Source of the DNA: Basidiobolus heterosporus B8920
Lineage: Eukaryota; Basidiobolomycota; Basidiobolomycetes; Basidiobolales; Basidiobolaceae
Assembly (NCBI GenBank): GCA_000697455.1
Contig: JNET01031290.1
Coordinates: forward strand, 1-10,522
Direction: 5' to 3'
DNA: 10,522 nt
Below, piece after piece: positions 1 to 9,832 of the stretch. The notes beneath the pieces were generated by a model. It saw only the letters and a list, made by a program, of their open reading frames with translations, searched no databases and was not told the DNA's origin. The number at the start of each line of letters is the position of its first letter. The stretch's first letter is position 1. The position numbers were made by a program, and so were the translations under genes.

Positions 1-715
1 ACACACCATTCCGTGAACATGGAAAAGTGGCATCACAAGGTAAGTGCAGTCAGTTTTGCGAAGATCATATGTTCTAATGATATTGCTCATGGTTCTGGTA
101 ATGTTTCTATGAGTAAGAGGGACACCTATTGATATTCTAAAATAAATGATCATTCATACACATTGGATTAAATTGAGCATACTAACCCTTAGGTCTGCCT
201 GTAGTTCCTGAGGTATGCAACAACAAAGCCACATCATCTGGGCAAGCCTTCAAAGTAGTCAGGTCAACACCTTGTGCTTTAGGGCCGGTGGTTTGACGAA
301 GAAGGATACGGTTTTGCATTTTGCACCAACCGATTTCAAATACGGACACGTTGTACTTGGCTGCGGCAAGAACAGCAGGTTTTTGCTCCTTGGTCCATCC
401 AGCGTGAACCAAAAGGACCTTACTCTTGGAATCCTCAAGGTAGAAGGAGAACTCAGCTTCAGAGTAGTTGGGGTTCAAAGGGGCGGAAATCATTCTAGCT
501 CCAGTGATACCGAAGAAAGCAACAACGAATTCAAGTGAGTTCACAAGTGCCATGGAGACGGCATCTCCGGGCTTCAAACCTGCGCCATTAAGTTGCTCTT
601 GGAAAGAGCGAACCGATTCAACAAGCTCGGGATATGATAATGTGGGGCCGCCAGCGGGAATAATGACAGCTGGTGAGGAAGTCTCTGTGAATAAAGCTTG
701 AGTGAGAGTAGCCAT
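1..715 (-). CDS. PCS60: Pcs60/AAE3-type acyl-CoA (oxalyl-CoA) synthetase, 5' part
   Basis: Adenylate-forming enzyme that activates a carboxylic acid with ATP and joins it to coenzyme A. The closest family I recognise is fungal Pcs60/Fat2 and plant AAE3, whose members act on oxalate and are peroxisomal in yeast. Exons are 187-715 and 1-125 (partial), separated by a 61-bp intron at 126-186 with a GTTAGT donor and a CAATAG acceptor. The intron falls inside a glycine codon. The first 218 residues are visible. Residues 168-177 read TSGTTGRPKG, the AMP/ATP-binding P-loop of the ANL superfamily. Exon 2 continues with VPLTH and ends in PLFHVHGMVC, matching the motif that follows the P-loop in this family. 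The start ATG (713-715) gives a typical N-terminus with no signal peptide. The C-terminal half, including any peroxisomal targeting tripeptide, lies beyond the left edge, so substrate and location are inferred from family resemblance. The gene points away from the ARS2 gene behind it. Confidence 0.9.
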
Positions 716-1487
716 TATTGAAAGCGAAGGTTACCTCTCGCGACCACTCAAGGAAAGACTTTAATAGTGTAGGCCTGGGAGGAAATCACGTGGGTTTCGT
801 TGAACTGTCTCCGATTAACCTAATCCAAATTCTCAAGACGCGAGAGAAAAGAACACCTTTCACTAATTGGGTAACATCGGAGTCTTTCGATATCCAATGA
901 TGAAAAAAATGTTACTGAAGTGACGAATCATTTCAAGGAGTAGTCGATTCTTAGATGTCCAAAACACAGATCAAGTTGGTGGAAAGAGTTTGAGATGACT
1001 CATCTACAAATAAGGGAAGCTAGACATGTGTGCTAAATGATCAGCGTAGTTATCTCGATAGCTGTTAGGTTGAAGGAAGAGATTAGCCCGCAATGGAAGC
1101 AGACCAGTGGAAAGGTGATGAAGGGAGCGAGAATATTGGTTAGCTTCATTTAGGGGAGCGAGAATATTGGCTAGCTTCATTTAGGGATGCAAGCATATTG
1201 GTTAGCTTCGATTCGATTTAGTTTACTCATTGAAGCTTTACTGTCAGAAAGAAGGCAAACAAGAGGATAGATCGGTTGAAAATGCGCAATTTCAAAATAA
1301 GAAGAGACAATAGAAAAAGTAATAATAATATATGCTACACGTAATCCTTGTCGGATCAATTGTGAAGGAAAGGAACATTCCCAAGACATTTCGGAAAGTT
1401 TCAAGAGTGAACTGATCAAGTGTGAATGGCTTTCTAGAGGTGAAAAACAAGGAACTAATTTTTGAAGTTGCCATTATTTTGGGATAT
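716..1487. promoter_or_regulatory. Intergenic: PCS60 promoter side and ARS2 3' flank
   Basis: No convincing gene is seen in these 772 bases. Both flanking genes are on the minus strand, so the left part should hold the promoter of the synthetase gene and the right part the 3' untranslated region of ARS2. Near the synthetase start there is a CACGTG palindrome at 787-792, about 72 bp upstream of the ATG, and a minus-strand CCAAT pentamer at 866-870. Three tandem repeats with further CCAAT pentamers lie at 1123-1213. Just past the ARS2 stop, the minus strand carries an AAAATAATGG stretch (about 1471-1480) that could serve as a weak poly(A) signal. Assigning these motifs to regulators (bHLH factors for CACGTG, the HAP/CBC complex for CCAAT) is inference from known consensus sites. 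Confidence 0.5.
1123..1213. repeat. Three tandem ~30-bp repeats with phased CCAAT pentamers
   Basis: Three head-to-tail units start at 1123, 1154 and 1184. Units 1 and 2 differ at about one position and share the core GAATATTGG followed by TAGCTTCATTTA. Unit 3 is more diverged (GGGATGCAAGCATATTGG and so on). Each unit contains ATTGG, which is CCAAT on the minus strand, at 1135-1139, 1166-1170 and 1197-1201, an exact 31-bp spacing. The array lies about 420-490 bp upstream of the synthetase start and roughly 275 bp past the ARS2 stop. Confidence 0.85.
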
Positions 1488-4383
1488 TCAACCATAATGA
1501 ATATCGACATCGCCTTCGGCAGGAGCGTCCAAGTCTACGTAAGATTTGACTTGACGTGGGTCCACCGGTAAACGATCACTAATGCGTAATACAAATTAGT
1601 ACTACCCCATGAAGAAGATCATTCTAGATTCACTTACATAGATGCTCCTGGAGTCTTTTTGTTCCGATCTACCGATCCAAAGAGTACGCGGCCACCGGCC
1701 CCACGGCCTCGTGGTGTATCAAAGCCAATTCTCGGGATCTGGTGCAGTGGTGTTCCTACTGCTGCTGCTTGAGGAATGAACGGCATATTCATACCTATTA
1801 TCGCGGAATACATGAGCTAATGTTTCAAGTACCGTAATCAACCGACACTATAGTCTTACCAAATCCAGGCGACATGAAATTATTCGGTGGTTGCATGAAT
1901 GGGAAGAAACCAGGCATTCCGGGAGCACCTGGAGCTCCGGGTGCTCCAAGACCACCAGGTGCAGCAGTGGTGCTCGGTACAGTAATGTGGAATGGATCAC
2001 GAACGTAGTTATTGAAATATTCCACCTGAAATTGATTCGTTAATACAAGCAACACATGTTGTAGTGTAGTGTAGTAGCGTGTATTACCTCTTCAGATATT
2101 TCAGCAAAGCTCTCCGGATGCTTGTGACTAATATGCTTCTTCACAAACTCCTCTCCTTTGAATAATTTGTTGCACAAGCTGCAACGGTATCTTCCTTCGT
2201 CCACTTTGTTCACGTTCTTCTGAGTGAATTTGTCGAGTTCGCTATGACATTAATAGTTAGCTTACTAGCCTCTACGTTAATGAGAAATGCCGTTTAAGTG
2301 AAACATACCTATCGGGATTTCTTCCTCCGATCTTCTCGATCTCAGTAGGTGAATAGTCGCTTAGGCGCATGTCAATCTTCTTGTCCAGATTCTTGACCCA
2401 GGTTTGACCTAACCATTGATGTTAGACAATACACTTTGGTATACATCAACCAGTTTATAGATGCCCTTACCATTGTTGTTTGGCTTGCCTGTCGTGCTGT
2501 TGGTGGCTGGTTCTGGGGTGGTTTTACGGAGATGTCTTTCGACACATTTTCTGGTAAATTCTTCTAGACTGTCTGCCTCTACGCCACAATAATAGCAGAA
2601 TAAATGGACTTTGCGAAGGTACTCCATGTGTAAATCCAAGGATTTTTTTGTTTGTAGCTAAATAGAATAATTAGAAATAGGTAACTGCAATCTGGGACGA
2701 AGCGTAAATCCAACTAACAAGTTCATTATCGTCACTGTCGCTCATCTGGTTTTCTTTTTGTGTTTCGATTACCGCCAGTCTATCACGCACAAGTCGATTC
2801 CCTTCAAAGCCTTCATGTGCTTCCTGGTCAAGAAGGTCGATTAATTTCCGTACTTTCTCTTCATCATGACGAAGTCTTTCCGGTGAATTGGCGATCTGGG
2901 GAGCGACACGAGGACGTGTGGTAAGTTGATGTTTGTGAAGAGCCAAATGGAACTGGAATTCATCAATTTTGGATTTGTTCAACGCATCAAATGCCTCTTG
3001 TATATTACAACCTTCTTTGAATACAATCCAGCCAAGTCTGTGATACTTTTTCTGGGGGTTTGGTTCTGAAAGGGAAAGATAAGAGAAACCATCCACAGTT
3101 TCACATAGTTTAACTACTTGTTCGCGGCTAATGCTTGGGGGTACACTTTTTATGAATAGTGTGTTGCTGTTCTCTTCTTCCTTGTTGAGAACAGCAGGGT
3201 CTGAGGTCTTACTCTCAGATGGCTCTTCCGACTCCGGCTTCTCTTCAGGCTTTCCCTCAGACCCTTTGGCAACTTCTGCAGTGCGGTTGTCATCTAAATT
3301 AATATCGTCAAACTTCCCAGAGTTTAAATCATCAACAAATTGCTCATATAGCTTCTTCTTGAGCTCGATGATTTCTTTCTTTCTTTCCTGGCTGAACTTC
3401 GGATGGTATCTCTCCCGGAACCAGTCGCTGTTCTTATGCTGTTCAAAGAATCCGTTGAGTTGACGAACATTAAAGTTTTCTTTATAGATCGCATATCTTC
3501 TTTCGAGCTCATCTTCATGATGACGTGCAGCAGGGTCTTGAGAGTTGACCCAGTCAGAGAAGTGTTTAAAAGAAACAAGAGTGTCCAGTTTGTTGGGGTC
3601 GATAGAGTGTGGTCTATAAGTTGAGCGCGGTTAGATAACCTATTTCACTTCAAATGTGATAGCATACATACTTGTTTCCCATAAAGGCGTTTCCAGGACC
3701 TGGGGGATTCCCATTGAAGTCATCCGAGTAAAATGGGTCACCACCAGGGTTATCCAAATCACCATAGTAATCATCGTAATCTTGGTTTCTTTAGAAAAAT
3801 CAGGTAAGCAAAATACACTACATTCTCAAAACTGAGAAATGATTTCAAAGACTTACCTAGAGCCTCTTCTTCCTCTCGGAAAAGCAACACCTGCGCCTTC
3901 ACCCATGATGGGTGTTGGGCCTCCAAAACCATAATTACCTCCAGCACCAAACTGAGAGCCATTTACCTCCGGATTATTGCCATAACGAGGAGCAGGAACA
4001 TAACCATCTCTATTATAATTGGGTATATAGTGATCACCATCCCTTTCTGCTTCAGCTCGTCTATCCCTATCTCTGTCTCGTCTTGGGGAAGGAGAGCGGC
4101 GGTAACGGCGATCTTGATTTCAAAAAGAAACAAAAATAACACTTAATCGCCCAAACGTAGTAAACCAATATGACTAAGGAAATGTACCTCTAGTCAAAGG
4201 ACTTCTACTCCTGCTTCTACTAAAGTCTTTTCTGTCACCTCGAGGTCTATCGAATCCTCTTTCCCGACTACTGCGTCGCTCACGTCTAAACTTCTCTCGA
4301 GAACCACGATAGAAATTTTCTTCATCAGACATGTAATCTCCGCGAGAACGAGAAACGGATCTTTCTTGACGATCACCGGACAT
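1488..4383 (-). CDS. ARS2: ARS2/SERRATE/Pir2 zinc-finger RNA-processing protein, complete
   Basis: Homologue of human ARS2, plant SERRATE and fission-yeast Pir2, nuclear scaffolds that bind the cap-binding complex and route transcripts to processing or decay. Exons, in coding order: 4188-4383, 3857-4112, 3672-3788, 2719-3613, 2471-2657, 2309-2408, 2088-2241, 1860-2025, 1638-1794, 1488-1578. All nine introns are GT-AG and 58-75 bp long. The spliced length is 2319 bases, or 772 residues. Visible parts: an Arg/Ser/Asp-rich N-terminus (about 1-90, SRSRSRSP and RRSPSPRRDRDRDRR); a Gly/Asn/Tyr-rich stretch (about 100-190); the helical SERRATE/ARS2 N-terminal domain (about 195-295); an acidic linker; an RRM-like fold (about 340-420, TLFIKSV and LGWIVF); the family signature DLHMEYLRKVHLFCYYCG (496-513); a C2H2 finger with Cys604, Cys607, His620 and His625; a Gly/Ala/Pro repeat; and the C-terminal YVDLDAP (756-762). 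In human ARS2 the equivalent DLDAP tail contacts the cap-binding complex. The start ATG at 4381-4383 opens MSGDRQERSVSRSR; no better start is evident. Confidence 0.95.
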
Positions 4384-5382
4384 TTTGTATTATTAGCTAT
4401 GACCAAAAAAACAAATCTAAGGAGAATCGTTAATAAGCATGAAGATGAAACTGAAAGAAAGAAAACATTGACGAATTATAGCAAAAGAAAAATTTCTATA
4501 CGTTTGATTAGAAATATGTCAGAATCACTCGAATTTGCTTATGGGCTGATCAAAGGGGTATTATGAACAGAACATAGAGTGTGGTAGGTGAATAGTTGTT
4601 TAAGACAAGTGGGGTGGCACATAGTATGGTTGAGGTTGGAACGTGTTTAAGTTGAAGATCGATCACGTAGGCAAAAAAGACGTTGAGACAAGTAGAAAAG
4701 ATCAGAGGAGGAACAAACGGAATTTCCAAGGATAAAATAAGAGTAAAAGTATATTAGAAACAAGAAAGAACTTAAGAAAAGAGAATAGTTTCAAAAGAGG
4801 CATAAAAGAAACCTACCGGTGGCAACAACACGAAAGCTCACCTTCAGCCGGTTCAAGTTACTTATTTCCTTTACCCCTTCATGGCATCTCCCCTTCAATT
4901 GAATTTTGAATCTCTCGATCTAATTTGTCCAAAAAATCACGTATCCAACCCAATACAAATCAATTCAGCCAATCTTGTTTATCATTCCAGATATTGGCAT
5001 ATTTTTGACAACTAGGCTAGGCAAATGATCAAATCCAAAGGCTGGTGAGTCCGAGTGCGAGTGAAATTTACATACAAATACGTGAGGCATCAGTGAAATG
5101 CATTCTATCAAGGATTTCCCACCAATGACGTACATGGAGTCTCTTTGTTAACCTTGAATGCAGCAGTACAGTGGTGCTTACGTCTCAACTAAGTTAATCA
5201 AAGTCGATGGCCTTTAATCAAGCAACTCTAATTATACGACCTTTTTCCATATAAGTTTAATTAGTCTTCTGTATTTGGACTACCAGCAAATCATCAGCGA
5301 TCAAACATATTGAAGGTATAGGTTTGTGCATTATAGTAGCTTTACGCTTGTATTTGGTCTGCTTTGCTCTGGAATATGCAGC
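4384..5382. promoter_or_regulatory. Divergent promoter region between ARS2 and the SIN kinase
   Basis: This 999-bp gap separates two head-to-head genes and should hold both promoters and 5' leaders. I see no credible coding gene in it. From about 4660 to 4815 the plus strand is markedly purine-rich, so the strand transcribed toward ARS2 is pyrimidine-rich, a common feature of fungal core promoters. On the kinase side there are CCAAT pentamers at 4950-4954, 4969-4973 and 5122-5126. The last runs directly into a TGACGTAC element (5126-5133) that resembles a CRE/ATF site. A CATATAAG TATA-like stretch sits at about 5249-5256, roughly 130 bp before the kinase ATG. On the ARS2 side the minus strand has a strong pyrimidine tract ending in CAG at 4451-4453, which looks like a splice acceptor. 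Paired with a GTATAG donor at 4501 it would give a 51-bp leader intron, but this is speculative. Confidence 0.5.
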
Positions 5383-8300
5383 ATGACTTCTACTTTAGTT
5401 CGTGATTATGTGAGTTTTACTTTGCTTTGATCATGACTATGGAGGTGCTACAACACCTGTTGCCATGATATTGGTTTCTCACAACAAACCTCATTTTATA
5501 GCAATTAGGGGATCGTATAGGTAAAGGCGCCTTCGGTTCAGTATACCGAGGACTAAACCTTCATAATGGAGAGGTAGTCGCGATAAAACAGATAAAATTA
5601 ACGAACATACCCAGTACAGAGCTAGATGTTATTATGGTAAAGGGACTAACGACTGCTATATTCAGTAATATTATAGCTGACCAAACAGTTGATTTTATAG
5701 ATGGAAATCGACCTACTAAAGAAACTCAAGGTAAGTACACAAGAAGTAAAGAGTGCTCGTTTAATCACTTTAGTGACCCAGCCTATTCCAGCATCAAAAC
5801 ATTGTCAAATATGGAGGCTTCATTAAAACAGAAGATCACTTGAATATTATACTAGAGTACTATAAGCGTTTCTCTGCTTTGACCTCTGAGTACGTCTGAC
5901 TTACTCGTACTTTTAGGTATTGTGAGAACGGCTCCCTAAAGACCATAAGTAAACGTTTTGGGAAGTTTCCAGAGAACCTGGTTGCTGTCTACGTTACTCA
6001 AGTACTAGAGGGGCTATTCTATCTGCATGAGCAGGGGGTAATCCACAGAGACATCAAGTGTGCAAATATCCTTTCAACCAAAGATGGAAAGGTAAAACTG
6101 GCCGACTTCGGTGTGGCGACGATAGCTCACCGAAAAGATAGTTCAGTGGTGGGCTCTCCTTATTGGAGTACGTATGCTTGATTTTACTTGAATCGTAGTC
6201 TGCAGTGCTGGTAGCGCACTAATACTTGTCGACTCGGTTTAACATGGCCTTTAAATGTATGCAGTGGCGCCGGAAGTGATAGAATTATCAGGTGCTACGA
6301 CAGCTTCTGATATCTGGCAAGTGAAACTCTTCCGAGAATCCGATCCGCTTTTTCTTGGCTAACCGAATTTCATAGGAGTGTTGGATGTACCGTAGTAGAA
6401 ATGCTTGAAGGGGATCCTCCTTATTATAGTCTGTCCCCAATGCCCGCGTTGTTTAGAATAGTCCAGGATGAGCATCCGCCGCTTCCGGAAGGGGCTTCAT
6501 CGGTAACCAGCCCAAATGTTCCTCTCTAGTATATTACTTACTAACAGCCCTATCGATCAACCAGGGAGTGAAAGATTTCTTGATGCAATGTTTTCAGAAA
6601 GACCAAAATCTTAGAGTTTCAGCAAAAAAACTACTAAAGCATCCTTGGATCCAAGGGGTCCTCAAACGGGTACATTGAAAATCTTGAAATACCGGTTCTT
6701 GACAAGGGGTTCTCACTATTCAAACAGAGTGTATTTAGCTCTCAGATATCAAGCAAGTTTGACGAAGATGTTCGAAGTGTTCAGCTTTGGAATGCCGCTT
6801 TGAAAGGTACCCGTCTATTTACACACTTACATATCCCAGCAACATTATCTGACTGACTTCTCCTCGATGTTTAGAAACGTATTCCTCCCCAAGGGTCAAC
6901 ATGAACAGCTCCGAAAGGAGAAAGAAATTCGCAGCTACGTATAGATCTCCCGAAGGTAATCATTCATACCATCTGTATGTTGCCGTTGTGAAAACTAACT
7001 GCCTAATCAAGAGCATTTGAGCAATGATATATCCGAGAACAATTACAGTCTTCCGTTCAAACCAAACGCAGAAAAGTTATTCAACTTGACGTTCTCTCCC
7101 TATCCATCTCCTGCCCCAATGAATGCAAAACTGGCTTCGGTCTCCATCGAGCCAGAGGAGAATGAAGACATATGGGACGATGATTTTATTGTATCCGATT
7201 CAGACCTGACATTGTCTAGAATGAACAAAGGGGGTATCCATGAGGAGAACTACACCAGGGTTGAAAGGGTAGAGACATACGTCGAGGAGTGTGATGATCA
7301 TTCACTTACAGATGAGATCATTGTGGGCAAGCTTGAAACAGTTAGGGTAAACATATATAACAGCATTAGCAGTAAATCATACCATTCGGTGGCTTAATTT
7401 CTTCCCAACTTTGAAGCTCAGCGAACACGAGAACAATAACTTAGCCGCGCCTAAGGGAATTCTCCAACAAAGGTTGCAAGCGAACATGCTGGATATAGAG
7501 AGCAGAAAATCCAGGGGAATAAGTCAGTACATGGAGACTGAGGAGGACGATTATTCGGATTTGTTCGGCAAAGCACACATAGGTACTATCACACACTGCT
7601 GGATGTTGTTGCATCATCCATATTAACCCATCTCCGTAACAGACCTTGAGACCACCACATTTCAAACATTGCAACTCAATCCTGAATATGGCTTTAAATC
7701 CATGGTACGAAACCCATCCATCAGCAGCCACCACTACACGTACTTACCTTTTGTGGCTGTAGTTAACCGACGAATGCGAGAGTGACTCAGATGACCCATT
7801 TGCAAACATGGATGAGGATTTTGAAGAGATGGGTACTGTTGACAATCTGAGAACTCCTAAGCCACCTTTCGTACTGATTGCCTGTCACTTGTGTAGATCT
7901 CGAGGCCAATATGGCGAAAGATAAACAAGCACGTATCTGCAATGAAATCACCGAGCTTATCAAGGAATTACAATCTGACAAGAGTTCGCAAGAGATATCG
8001 GAGATCTGTTCTCGCATGGTACCTGGATTCTATTTACATGCCAAAATATACCAAGATCCATCTAAACGTGCTCACTCTTTGGTTGATAGATTGGTGTGTT
8101 GATCGACCATCCAGAGATGAAAAGTAAATTCATCTCATACCACGGGATCATTCCAATTATGGAGATACTGCAGGCTTCGACCAAGGAATCCATAGTCGGC
8201 AAGCTGCTTCAGATCATTAATCAGGTAGTGGATTTCGGCTTGTTAACACATTGCGTATGGCTTCTAATATCAGCGGCGGCTATCTTTAGATAATCCACAA

Positions 8301-9832
8301 CAACAAAGAGATTCAGGAATATCTTTGTCTTGTCGGTGGCATCCCTGTTGTAATGGACTTCGCGAGTAGGAAGTATCACCGCAACATTAGAATAGAGGCT
8401 GCTTATTTCATCAAACAAATGTGCCATACAAGCACGCTAACGCTACAGATGTTCATTTCATGCCGCGGGTTAAAGGTATTAGTTGACTTCCTGGAAGAGG
8501 ATTACCGCGTCGAAAAGGAATTAGTTTGGATCGGAATCAACGGAATCTCCAGCATTTTTGAGCTAAACGTAAGTTCGCTGTTTAAACACGGAATTCATCC
8601 CCGTCGCTAAGTCAATTACTAATACATTGGTTCCCCAGGGACCAACGCCCAAAAATGATTTCTGCCATTTGTTCGCGAAAAGCGGCTTCCTTGAGCCACT
8701 GGCGAATGTCTTACACCACACCTCGGTCGATGATGATCCCCTGGCGCTGAAGTATCTCACAAAAGTAGTGAACATATTCCTCATATTCTCACAAGCTGAT
8801 AACAACATCAGAGAATTGATGGCTACCCGACATGTTCTTAAAAGTAACCTTCATTGCTGTCGCGGTTTCCCTTCCACCATACTAACGAATCGTGATTTCA
8901 GGGATCTTAAATGAGTTCAACAATCTGCCCCCGGACCTTTTCCTCAAAATGCTCAAGTGTGTCAAGAACATCTCCATGAACTCATCGACTCTTGAGACAT
9001 TACAAAAGGTGAACGCTATCCCAATATTGACTGCATGCTTGGATCGTAGCGCTTCCATTCACTCTACTGAGACCAGCAACCAAATCCTCAACGTGATGTT
9101 CAACCTGTGCCATATCAACAAGAACAGGCAAGAGATTGCCGCCGGCTCAGGTTTGATTCCGCATTTACAACATTTCGTGGAAGTGAACAGTCCTATGAGG
9201 CAATTTGCTCTTCCCATACTATGCCAGATGGCCCACGCGGGCCGTATATGTCGGTATGTTCTGCAACGACACAACGGACTTCAACTGTACATCTCTTTGC
9301 TTTTGGATCCTTATTGGCAAGTAAATGCCATGGAGGCCATTCTTGTTTGGTAAGAATCAAACGCTCCCTGAGTTGTGTTTGTGTCTGATCGGTTCGTTGA
9401 TATTTCTTGTTTAGGGTTCAAGACGAACCGACTGCTGTAGAGGCAGTATTATTGCTTCCAGACAACATCCGTACTTTCATAAAAGCGTTCATCTATGCCA
9501 AAAACAACAGCTTTACCAATCTCTTGGAACCGCTGCAGAAGCTAATGCGACTTTCTAAGCCGGTCAATCGTGGCATTGCCAAAGTCAATTTCATGGAGAA
9601 GTTGTTGGAAAAGCTGACTCATCCAAAGGCCTCGGTTCGATTAAATCTGCTACGCATTCTACGCTCAGTATATGACTACAGTCTAAATCCAAAGGGGCTA
9701 GTTTACGACTATGGCTTGCTTCCACTTGTTGATAGATTAAGCCAAGAGGATACCGCTGTTCTTGTGCGTGAAATTGCTAAAGAAATACTTCAGCAATTTA
9801 AGGAGCAGACTACGTCGAAGAAGGCAGCTTAA
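5383..9832 (+). CDS. sepH: Cdc15/Cdc7/SepH-type septation/mitotic-exit kinase, complete
   Basis: Ser/Thr kinase at the head of the septation-initiation (mitotic-exit) cascade. Family members are recruited by the Spg1/Tem1 GTPase to spindle poles and act upstream of the Sid1-Sid2/Dbf2 kinases. Exons: 5383-5409, 5502-5636, 5701-5730, 5792-5856, 5917-6167, 6265-6316, 6376-6502, 6565-6669, 6728-6806, 6875-6955, 7012-7346, 7417-7582, 7643-7704, 7763-7832, 7897-8018, 8090-8224, 8290-8568, 8639-8843, 8902-9349, 9415-9832. Spliced length is 3192 bases (1063 residues). Kinase domain about 10-260: GKGAFGSV (16-23), VAIK with Lys38, HRDIK (Asp131), DFG (149-151), APE (171-173), DIWSVGC (185-191), ending at HPWIQG. 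All catalytic residues are present. Cys134 replaces the more usual Gly in HRDIKGAN. A low-complexity linker (about 265-528) contains IWDDDF (371-376) and TLQLN (493-497). Residues about 530-1050 are helical ARM-like repeats characteristic of this kinase family. Exons 1 and 3 are only 27 and 30 bases. The ATG at 5383 puts VRDYQLGD before the glycine loop; an upstream non-coding exon cannot be excluded. Confidence 0.94.
6317..6375 (+). other. GC-AG intron inside the kinase domain
   Basis: This 59-bp intron begins with GCAAGT instead of GT and ends CATAG. It splits the tryptophan codon of DIWSVGC (Trp187), joining TG to G. A CTAAC branch-like site lies at 6359-6363, twelve bases before the end of the intron. 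The GT four bases after the intron start (GTGAAA) would break the frame of a highly conserved kinase motif, so GC is the only donor that gives the expected protein. Confidence 0.85.
6670..6745 (+). other. Intron with three in-phase candidate acceptors
   Basis: After the kinase domain ([13 protein letters not shown]) the reading frame closes, so an intron must start at the GTACAT donor at 6670. Three AG acceptors restore the same frame: ending at 6706, 6727 or 6745. The 58-bp version (6670-6727) matches the usual intron length here and is used in the gene model. The shortest (37 bp) would add seven residues and is probably too short to splice; the longest (76 bp) would remove six residues. Confidence 0.65.

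Noticed and set aside
215-538. 107-codon plus-strand open frame
   Set aside because: Lies antisense within the strongly supported synthetase exon and has no domain or codon signal of its own.
1177-1510. Two overlapping minus-strand open frames between ARS2 and the synthetase
   Set aside because: They overlap each other in different frames, one begins inside the last ARS2 exon, and both have compositions expected of A/T-rich flanking DNA.
1921-1949. GC-rich GAP-type tripeptide repeat in ARS2 as a possible foreign insertion
   Set aside because: It stays in frame inside a Gly/Pro-rich tail that is commonly low-complexity in this family; simple repeat expansion explains it.
2060-2079. GTAGT-type microsatellite
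   Set aside because: Short simple repeat inside an ARS2 intron (2026-2087) with no sign of function.
2409-2470. Continuation of the ARS2 frame (GKGIYKLVDVYQ and so on) to a stop
   Set aside because: This is read-through of an intron with a GTAAGG donor and a GTTAG acceptor. Splicing restores QTWVKNLDKKIDMRL, which matches the family.
3131-3463. 110-codon plus-strand open frame rich in Ser and Leu
   Set aside because: Antisense of the Lys/Glu-rich ARS2 exon; the hydrophobic Ser/Leu look is the expected mirror of that composition.
4366-4566. 66-codon plus-strand open frame overlapping the ARS2 start
   Set aside because: Lys/Arg/Thr-rich low-complexity product from A-rich promoter DNA, antisense to the ARS2 start, with no family features.
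5634-5843. 69-codon plus-strand open frame in the kinase N-lobe region
   Set aside because: Read-through of two introns and exon 3; the spliced model gives the conserved kinase N-lobe instead.
6670-6730. Apparent frame break in the kinase gene after [10 protein letters not shown]
   Set aside because: A GT donor at 6670 and an AG at 6727 explain it as a normal 58-bp intron, and the total spliced length then stays divisible by three. No frameshift is needed.
7441-7734. 97-codon minus-strand open frame
   Set aside because: Spans several exons and introns of the kinase on the opposite strand; the sense strand has a coherent spliced frame here with conserved family motifs.
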